DNA of 28,848 bases from Anaerolineales bacterium UBA5069 (GTDB lineage: Bacteria > Chloroflexota > Anaerolineae > Caldilineales > Caldilineaceae). The notes beneath the pieces are model-generated. The model had not been told where the DNA came from and ran no database searches. It was given only the letters and a program-made list of their open reading frames with translations. How positions within the stretch are numbered: the stretch's first letter is position 1; the number at the start of each line of letters is the position of its first letter. The translations under genes were made by a program, and so were the position numbers. Positions 24,025 to 28,848 of this stretch are shown in pieces. The DNA is taken from assembly GCA_002415895.1 (NCBI GenBank), contig DIAV01000213.1:28432-57279 (forward strand), given 5' to 3'.

Positions 24025-24915
24025 TCAGCGCACGCCGGTGACGGTGGCTCCCTTTTTGCCTCCCGTGGCCACGTTGATCAGGATCATCGCAAGCCAGGTA
24101 AGCCCAAAGGTCACGATTGCCAGCGCGGCCGGCTCATACGTCTGGTGGTTGCCAATCAATGCCAGGTAGGGGCCAAACGCAGGCCGGTTGAGGAATGAGG
24201 CCAGTGTCAACTCGCCAACAACGATCGCAAAAGTAAGCAGCGACCCGCTCAACAACGCCGAGCGCAGATTGGGGAAGATGACGCGAAAGAGGATCGTGGG
24301 CCAGCCTGCGCCCAGGCTCTGTGCCGCTTCGGTGAGCGTGCGCACATCCATGGCGCGCAAACCGTTGTCCACCGAGCGATACATATAGGGCAGCGAGAGC
24401 ACAGTGTAGGCCGCCACCAGCAGCACATTTGTCGTCATGGTGCTGTTTGTCAGCGGCGGGATGATCGTAATTCCCAGCAGTTGCAGCGGGCGGCTGTAGG
24501 TCTTGATCAGTCCAAAGACAAGCACAATGGCCGGGATGACAAAAGGCATCAGGCTGATGAACTCGACGGCGGGCCGCCATTTGGGCGCGCGCAACTGCAC
24601 CCAGTAGGCCGTGGGCACAACCAGCATCAGGCTCACAATGATCGTGCTGAAGGCCATGATGTTGGAAAAGAGAAAGGTGCGTAAAAAGAGCGGCTCGGAG
24701 AGCGCTGACGTATACGCGGCAAAGCTCAACGTGCCGCGCGTCTTCTGCAGTGAGAAGACGAAGGTGCCGTAGAGCGGCAAACCCAGATACAACATTCCGA
24801 TTGTCCACCAGAGCCACGAGAAAGGGGCAAAGGTGCGGCGCGTACGGCCGGGTTGCAGCGGTGCAGCAGGCGCCGGCGCGCGCTCGATTTTGGTTGCTTC
24901 AAGCGCGGCACTCAT
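24025..24915 (-). CDS. ABC transporter permease 2
   Basis: The 296-aa protein has six predicted TM helices. It carries the binding-protein-dependent permease EAA loop TLTEAAQSLGAGWPTILFRVIFPNL (about 200-224), which contacts the ATPase. The layout and the LPYMYRSVDNGLRAMD segment fit PotC/FbpB-like inner-membrane subunits. ATG 24915 is chosen because it overlaps the stop of permease 1 by ATGA (24912-24915), the classic translational-coupling arrangement. The longer upstream frame has no membrane-protein character and is antisense-like low-quality sequence. The first 35 residues are cytoplasmic, Ala/Pro-rich and basic. Works with permease 1, the ATPase and the lipoprotein SBP as one importer. 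Confidence 0.93.
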   Translation of the reverse strand: MSAALEATKIERAPAPAAPLQPGRTRRTFAPFSWLWWTIGMLYLGLPLYGTFVFSLQKTRGTLSFAAYTSALSEPLFLRTFLFSNIMAFSTIIVSLMLVVPTAYWVQLRAPKWRPAVEFISLMPFVIPAIVLVFGLIKTYSRPLQLLGITIIPPLTNSTMTTNVLLVAAYTVLSLPYMYRSVDNGLRAMDVRTLTEAAQSLGAGWPTILFRVIFPNLRSALLSGSLLTFAIVVGELTLASFLNRPAFGPYLALIGNHQTYEPAALAIVTFGLTWLAMILINVATGGKKGATVTGVR

Positions 24916-25814
24916 CGCAGCCACCGTTCCGATCTGCGCTGCAGCCAGGTGTACAGGGTGATGCTGATCGCCATCACCACCACCATGCCCAGCGCCATGG
25001 CGTAGCCCAGGCCGGGATTGTTGAGCACATCGCCCCGAATCTGCGCGCCAATCTGGATTGTTACCAGATTGAGCGACCCGCCGGTGAGGGCATAGGCTGT
25101 GGCATAGGCGCCAAATGCGTTGCCAAAGAGTAGTATCATGCCGCCCAGCAGCGAGGGCATGAGGATAGGCAGCCCCACCAGCCGCCAGTACTGCTGCGGC
25201 GTCGCGCCCAGGTTGTCGGCCGCCTCGCGCCACTCGCGCTTGAGCCCATCCAGCGAAGGCGCCATGATCAAAATCATAAGAGGGAATTGAAAATAGAGGT
25301 ATGTCAGGCTCAGCCCCGCAAAGCTGTAGAGATTGAAGCCCGAATCGTAAATGTTCCAGCCCGCAAAGTTCTTGAGAAGCACCGTAATGAAGCCCGTGCG
25401 ACCCAGTGTAGAGATGAAGGCAAAGGCCAGCGGCACGCCGGCAAAATTGGAGGCAACGCCCGAGAAGGTCATGGTGCCCGAGCGCATAAAGCGAGGCATG
25501 CCGCCAATGGTCACGGCATAGGCCACAAGCATACCCAGCAGCCCGCCACCAATTGCCGTCACCGCGCTAATGCGAATGCTGAGCCAGTAGGCCTGCGGGA
25601 TGGGAGGGCGCGCCAGGTCCAGAATATTCTGGAAAGTGAACTCACCCGCCTTGTTCTGAAACGAGCCGACAAAGAGCGAGATCGAAGGCAAGAAGATAAA
25701 GAGGATGGCAAAGAGAAAGAAGGGGACAAGGCCAAGCCACGCCCAGGAGAACTTGCGCTGGGGTTTGAGCACCGGTGCAGGGCGCATCTCGATTGTGTCG
25801 GCGCTGGTTGTCAT
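24912..25814 (-). CDS. ABC transporter permease 1
   Basis: The 300-aa protein has six predicted TM helices and the permease EAA loop EAADNLGATPQQYWRLVGLPIL (about 199-220). The first helix (about 24-50) is preceded by a short basic cytoplasmic tail. It resembles the PotB/CysT-like first permease of importers of the PotABCD/FbpABC group. ATG 25814 is preferred over a longer frame that runs through the intercistronic hairpin; no good ribosome site is visible, so translation may depend on the message structure. It overlaps permease 2 by 4 bp. Together with permease 2 it forms the membrane channel. Confidence 0.92.
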   Translation of the reverse strand: MTTSADTIEMRPAPVLKPQRKFSWAWLGLVPFFLFAILFIFLPSISLFVGSFQNKAGEFTFQNILDLARPPIPQAYWLSIRISAVTAIGGGLLGMLVAYAVTIGGMPRFMRSGTMTFSGVASNFAGVPLAFAFISTLGRTGFITVLLKNFAGWNIYDSGFNLYSFAGLSLTYLYFQFPLMILIMAPSLDGLKREWREAADNLGATPQQYWRLVGLPILMPSLLGGMILLFGNAFGAYATAYALTGGSLNLVTIQIGAQIRGDVLNNPGLGYAMALGMVVVMAISITLYTWLQRRSERWLR

Positions 25815-25850
25815 GGGCAGGTGGGTAGTGGCTAATGACGAGTGGGAAGA

Positions 25851-25900
25851 CGGGCCAATGATCAATGATCAACGATTCATGATCATTGATCATTGGCCCG
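25851..25900 (-). promoter_or_regulatory. Intercistronic hairpin between binding protein and permease genes
   Basis: A perfect 21-bp stem (25851-25871 with 25880-25900) closes an 8-nt loop in the 92-bp gap between the SBP stop and the permease 1 start. It is not followed by a U-tract. By analogy with malE-malF, such a structure usually protects the binding-protein message from 3' decay and so raises its level over the permeases. Confidence 0.7.
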
Positions 25901-25906
25901 CAGTTC

Positions 25907-27082
25907 TTACGGTTGCGCCTGAATGTTCGCACCGACGACGCTATCCCAGTTCGCGGAGATAAGCGCCTTGGCAGCATCCTGCTGTGCGATGGTGGGGAAT
26001 TGCACGCCAGTGGTGTCGGGCAGCTTCGCAGCCAGTTCGGCCGGGACGACGCCGCGCTCGCGCATGTCGGCTTCGCGGATGGGGTGGCAGTAGCCGCTCA
26101 TCCATGCCAACTGGCCTTCGTCGCTGTAGAGGTATTCCATCCACAACTTGGCGGCGTTGGGGTGCGGTGCGTAGGCGCTAATGGCCTGCACGTAGACGCC
26201 GGCCAACTTGCCTGTCGCGGGGATGACTGTCGCAATCGGCGGGTTACCCGCTGCGGCATCGGCGCCGGCCAGCGAGTTGTAGTCCCACGTCACGCGTACG
26301 GGTGTCTCGCCGCGCGCCACAAGTGCGTTGTTGGCAATCACGGGCACGAGGTTGCCGGCCTGGTTCAGTTGGGCGAAGTAGTCAAGGCCCGGCGTGACAT
26401 CATCCATGGAATCGCTCTGCGAGAGCGCAGCGGCGATCACCGAGAGAATGGCCTGGTTGGAGGTGCGCGGGTCACCCGAAAGGGCAACCTGCCCCTTGTA
26501 CTTCGCGTCCAGCAGGTCGGCCCAGTCTGCGGGGGCTTCCGCGACGACGTCGCTGTTGACCATGAAGGCCAGCACGCCAAAGTAATCACCGTACCAGTAG
26601 CCGTCGGGGTCCTTCACGTCATCGGGAATCGTGTCCCACGTGGAGACCTTGTAGGGCTGGATCAAACCCTGATCCTTGGCAAGCGGGCCAAAGGCGAAGC
26701 CGACGTCGATCACATCGGGGGCCTGCGGGCCGACATTGTCCTTGTTGGCGCGGATGGCCTCCAGTTCATCGCCGGAGCCGGCGTCAGGATTGACTTCATT
26801 GACCGTAAGGCCGTACTTGGCCTTGAAGCCATCAATTGCGGCGCCATAGTTGCACCAGTCGCGCGGCAGTGCGATCACTGTCAACTGCCCCTCGGCCTGC
26901 GCGGCCTCAACCAGCGCGGCCATTTCGGGGGTCATGTCTGCGGCGGCTTCGGCGGCCGGGGCGGCAGTTGCCTCTGCGGGCGCTGCGGGCGCTGCCGGTG
27001 CAACCGCGGCGCACGCCGACAGTGTAAGCATAACGGCAACCAAAAGCAGCGAGACCACAAGGCCATATTGCTTGCGTACCAT
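25907..27082 (-). CDS. ABC transporter substrate-binding lipoprotein (family 1)
   Basis: The 391-aa lipoprotein has signal MVRKQYG, a hydrophobic core and lipobox LSAC with Cys24. A short Ala/Pro linker leads to a two-lobed extracellular solute-binding fold. Recognisable parts are GQLTVIALPRDW, DVIDVGFAFGPLAKDQGLIQPYKVSTWDTIP, and YWYGDYFGVLAFMVNSD. The pattern fits the group that includes Fe3+, polyamine, thiamine and phosphonate binders. Ligand residues cannot be assigned by eye, so the substrate is open. ATG 27082 is chosen over a longer frame because GGAGGAACAG precedes it and the lipoprotein signal starts there. It is the first gene of the four-gene operon, with a promoter at 27206-27235 and a structured leader. 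An intercistronic hairpin follows. Confidence 0.93.
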   Translation of the reverse strand: MVRKQYGLVVSLLLVAVMLTLSACAAVAPAAPAAPAEATAAPAAEAAADMTPEMAALVEAAQAEGQLTVIALPRDWCNYGAAIDGFKAKYGLTVNEVNPDAGSGDELEAIRANKDNVGPQAPDVIDVGFAFGPLAKDQGLIQPYKVSTWDTIPDDVKDPDGYWYGDYFGVLAFMVNSDVVAEAPADWADLLDAKYKGQVALSGDPRTSNQAILSVIAAALSQSDSMDDVTPGLDYFAQLNQAGNLVPVIANNALVARGETPVRVTWDYNSLAGADAAAGNPPIATVIPATGKLAGVYVQAISAYAPHPNAAKLWMEYLYSDEGQLAWMSGYCHPIREADMRERGVVPAELAAKLPDTTGVQFPTIAQQDAAKALISANWDSVVGANIQAQP

Positions 27083-27144
27083 CTGTTCCTCCGTTCGATT
27101 GTCTGTATGAACTTCGCTTGGGATGGAATTGCTGTGTGCGCGGA

Positions 27145-27199
27145 GCAAGCACGTATGCAGATGCGCATACCCAATAACGAGCTTGCATGGAGTGCTTGC
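27145..27199 (-). promoter_or_regulatory. Structured 5' leader of the ABC operon
   Basis: In the predicted leader, GCAAGCAC (27199-27192) pairs with GTGCTTGC (27152-27145). It encloses a second stem, GTATGC (27170-27165) with GCATAC (27158-27153), stacked directly on it. A second GCAAGC (27186-27181) competes for the same GTGCTTGC partner. The leader is about 117 nt from the predicted start to the ATG at 27082. No known riboswitch core was recognised. Confidence 0.45.
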
Positions 27200-27205
27200 C
27201 CGCAC

Positions 27206-27235
27206 ATTATTACACATATACACCTCTTTTGTTAA
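27206..27235 (-). promoter_or_regulatory. Candidate sigma-70 promoter of the ABC operon
   Basis: On the minus strand TTAACA (27235-27230, five of six) and AATAAT (27211-27206, five of six) are separated by 18 bp, and TGT precedes the -10 as an extended element. The start would be near 27199. The gap upstream of the promoter (27236-27350) shows no gene. Confidence 0.55.
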
Positions 27236-27350
27236 GTTGCATCTTTCGTTCATTGCCAATGCTGTTAACGTTTTGCGCACAAATAGGCGATCGTCGCGGA
27301 AAAGTGCGCCAGCAATGGCGCGCCCATCTGAGAACGTCAGTGGCAGAAAG

Positions 27351-27394
27351 ACAAACGCAGGCCAGGAGAGTGAACCCTCCTGGCCTGCGTTTGT
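27351..27394 (-). terminator. Terminator of the SIMPL-domain gene
   Basis: A perfect 18-bp stem (27351-27368 with 27377-27394) closes an 8-nt loop. On the minus strand the stem ends GTTTGT and is followed by CTTTC. It lies 34 bp beyond the stop of the SIMPL-domain gene. Between it and the ABC promoter nothing else is seen. Confidence 0.8.
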
Positions 27395-27428
27395 TGCGGG
27401 GTTATCCGTTTGTGGCCGAGCGCCGTGC

Positions 27429-28214
27429 TTACTGCGCAGCGGCCGGAGCGATTGCGTACACCACCTGAAGCTGCATGGTCAGGTCCAGCTGCCCAGGCTG
27501 AATCGGGGTGCCGCCGCCCATGGCCATGGCATTCTCGCGGAAGGAGCCCGCAATGGCATTGCTGCCAACCATTTCGCTCACCGAGATGAGCTCGCCCACG
27601 GCAACGCCCGTGAGAGATGCCAAATCCTCGGCACGCGCCTTGGCGTCGGCCACAGCAGACTTGCGCGCCTCGGCCTGCGCCGCAGCGGAATCCTTGAGCG
27701 CAAAGTTCACGCCATAGATGTTGTTCGCGCCCGCTTCAATAGCCGTGTCGAGCACCTTGCTCACAGTCGTCAAGTCACGAATTGTCACGTTGACGTTGTT
27801 GGCCACCTGATAGGTGATTTCGTTTTCCGGCAGCAGGCCGTTGGGGCCATAGTTATTGGCGCTCACGCTGAAGCTCGACGTCTGAATATCCGCTTCGGCA
27901 ACGCCAACCGCCTGCACCGCCGCAATCACCTCATCGATAATGCCCTGGTTGGCGTCCGACGCTTCGCGCACGGTCGCCCTGGTCGTCACCACACCCAGAT
28001 TCAGATAGGCCACATCCGGCTGGACCTGAACCTTACCCTCGCCGACGACGGTAATCGAGCGTGTTACGTTGGATACCGATACAGGCTCGCTCGGGGCGTC
28101 CTGCGCCTGCGCCGCGCGTGCCGGTAGCAAGAGTGCGCCTGTGGCAAGCACGGCCACCATGGCCAGCGCGCCGGCCCCTGCGGCAATGCGATTGTGAAGC
28201 AAATTGAAAGACAT
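27429..28214 (-). CDS. Exported SIMPL-domain (DUF541) protein
   Basis: The 261-aa protein has a cleavable signal peptide (basic start, hydrophobic 10-31, probable cleavage after ARAAQA at residue 37). One SIMPL/DUF541 domain follows: ITVVGEGKVQVQPDVAYLNLGV (53-74), a central block around ANNYGPNGLLPENEITYQVANNVNVTIRDL, and the C-terminal KSAVADAKARAEDLASLTGVAVGELISVSE. These are the BP26/OMP28-like hallmarks. Members are periplasmic or surface proteins that form ring-like assemblies, with unclear function (stress and envelope roles have been suggested). GGGGGAG precedes ATG 28214, which is why the longer frame is not used. It stands as a single gene, with its own terminator downstream and the MEMO gene 233 bp upstream. 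Confidence 0.92.
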   Translation of the reverse strand: MSFNLLHNRIAAGAGALAMVAVLATGALLLPARAAQAQDAPSEPVSVSNVTRSITVVGEGKVQVQPDVAYLNLGVVTTRATVREASDANQGIIDEVIAAVQAVGVAEADIQTSSFSVSANNYGPNGLLPENEITYQVANNVNVTIRDLTTVSKVLDTAIEAGANNIYGVNFALKDSAAAQAEARKSAVADAKARAEDLASLTGVAVGELISVSEMVGSNAIAGSFRENAMAMGGGTPIQPGQLDLTMQLQVVYAIAPAAAQ

Positions 28215-28379
28215 AATCTCCCCCTGTTGGAACGTGTTGTTGTAAAGTACTATGTGCAACTGCAGCGAGTTTGCAAACCCTGCGTGAGCGGCGCTTGTAG
28301 AGGCCGGGCACGCCTATTGGACGGATGGCCCCACGCAATTGTTCCCAAGCTCGTTCCCCGAGTCGTTGGACAGCAACAA

Positions 28380-28413
28380 ACAGCGAGGCTTCCCCATGGG
28401 GAAGCCTCGCTGT
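28380..28413 (-). terminator. Perfect 34-bp palindrome, terminator of the MEMO gene
   Basis: The arms 28380-28395 and 28398-28413 are perfect complements (16 bp, or 15 bp with a 4-nt CATG loop). On the minus strand the stem ends GCTGT and is followed by TTGTTG. It lies 34 bp past the stop of the MEMO-family gene. Its arm shares 14 identical bases with the stem-loop at 3261-3296. Confidence 0.7.
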
Positions 28414-28447
28414 ACGATCACGGTCACAGGTTGCATGTTTGCCAGGC

Positions 28448-28848
28448 CTACGGCGCTTTCCCCTGAAACATGACCCCTGCCACACTCACAATGGAGGTGC
28501 CTGCATCGTCGGCGGGGCAGTGGGCGTAGCCCAGTTGCGTGCCGCGCACAGTACCCAGCGCGCGCAGTGTCAGGTAGATCGGTGTGACGCCGCAAACGTT
28601 GTTGCGATTCTGCACGCGCTTGATCTCGGCGAAGAAAGCGGCGGCATTCCCCTCCAGCATGGGGTGCAGCAGTGCGCTGTCGGCGCGGCGCACCATGGCG
28701 CGCTGGGCGTCATACAGCGGCGCGCCGCCAAAGGCGGGCCCCACGTGCGCCAAATCACCCGAGGCCACGTAGAGCACACGCCGGCCGGCGGTGGCCGATT
28801 TGAGCGCAGCCAGCGCCGCGGCAAGCTGCGGGTCATCCTGCGGGACAG
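28448..28848 (-). CDS. MEMO-family protein (AmmeMemoRadiSam protein B-like), C-terminal part
   Basis: The frame is open to the window edge; 133 residues are visible and the stop is TAG at 28450-28448. The fragment has the MEMO-family features: VLYVASGDLAHVGPAFGG (the SSD-H-G-like metal-site segment), a stretch ending AFFAEIKRVQNRNNVCGVTPI (the N--CG-- motif) and the C-terminal GTSIVSVAGVMF strand. The fold is related to class III extradiol dioxygenases. In bacteria the gene often sits beside an AMMECR1-domain gene and a radical-SAM gene; those would lie upstream, outside the window. Function in bacteria is not settled. There is no evidence of a frameshift; truncation is due only to the window boundary. 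Confidence 0.85.
   Translation of the reverse strand, partial: VPQDDPQLAAALAALKSATAGRRVLYVASGDLAHVGPAFGGAPLYDAQRAMVRRADSALLHPMLEGNAAAFFAEIKRVQNRNNVCGVTPIYLTLRALGTVRGTQLGYAHCPADDAGTSIVSVAGVMFQGKAP

Noticed and set aside
25886..27235. 449-codon plus-strand frame over the binding-protein gene
   Set aside because: Antisense shadow of a lipoprotein with a perfect ribosome site and signal sequence; the shadow has no family features.
28201..28290. Possible promoter TTTGCA, 17 bp, CATAGT for the SIMPL-domain gene
   Set aside because: The hexamers match consensus only moderately (the -10 at four of six), so it is not listed as a feature.

Overview
The window is GC-rich chromosomal DNA, most likely from a member of the Chloroflexota (Anaerolineae or Caldilineae-like). 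This placement is inferred from gene content, not from any marker alignment. The evidence is an isopentenyl phosphate kinase of the archaeal/Chloroflexi type, a probable F420-dependent luciferase-like oxidoreductase, a DUF2277 protein, and surface proteins with Thr/Ala/Pro linkers and LysM repeats. I see no phage, CRISPR, integron or transposase gene. Genes are tightly packed and mostly on the minus strand. Several intergenic gaps carry strong stem-loops, and several promoters are close to the sigma-70 consensus.

Layout. 1-2060 (plus strand): the end of a membrane protein, then an exported seven-haem c-type cytochrome. 2061-2939 (minus): a lipoprotein alpha/beta hydrolase that converges on the cytochrome gene across a 20-bp stem terminator. 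3074-6446 (plus): initiator tRNA-fMet with its own promoter and terminator, then a cytoplasmic GH38 alpha-mannosidase. 6463-6666: a MITE-like inverted-repeat element. 6720-8596 (minus): a three-gene operon of UbiA-type prenyltransferase, unknown two-TM protein and DUF2277 protein, with a near-consensus promoter. 8882-9766 (minus): LLM-class oxidoreductase.

9857-20115 (minus) is a run of eight co-directional genes. In transcription order they are an RseP-like M50 site-2 protease, a zinc-ribbon/TM/double-LysM protein, a HEAT-repeat protein, an unknown 140-aa protein, an AEC transporter, a TPR protein, a FecR-like anchored protein and a GT39-like glycosyltransferase. The content points to cell-envelope work, but no pathway can be named. 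The last two genes are separated only by an in-frame TAG.

20380-22785 (minus): tRNA-Val(TAC), then selA and isopentenyl phosphate kinase with a 3-nt gap. SelA implies a selenocysteine system elsewhere in the genome. The kinase implies the alternative (isopentenyl-phosphate) mevalonate route. 22869-27082 (minus): a four-gene ABC importer (binding lipoprotein, two permeases, ATPase) with a structured leader and an intercistronic hairpin. 27429-28848 (minus): an exported SIMPL-domain protein and the C-terminal part of a MEMO-family protein cut by the window edge.

I found no gene set that I would claim as a new defence, mobile or biosynthetic system. The strongest leads are the in-frame TAG junction, the repeated hairpins and inverted-repeat element, the structured ABC leader, and the zinc-ribbon/LysM envelope cluster.
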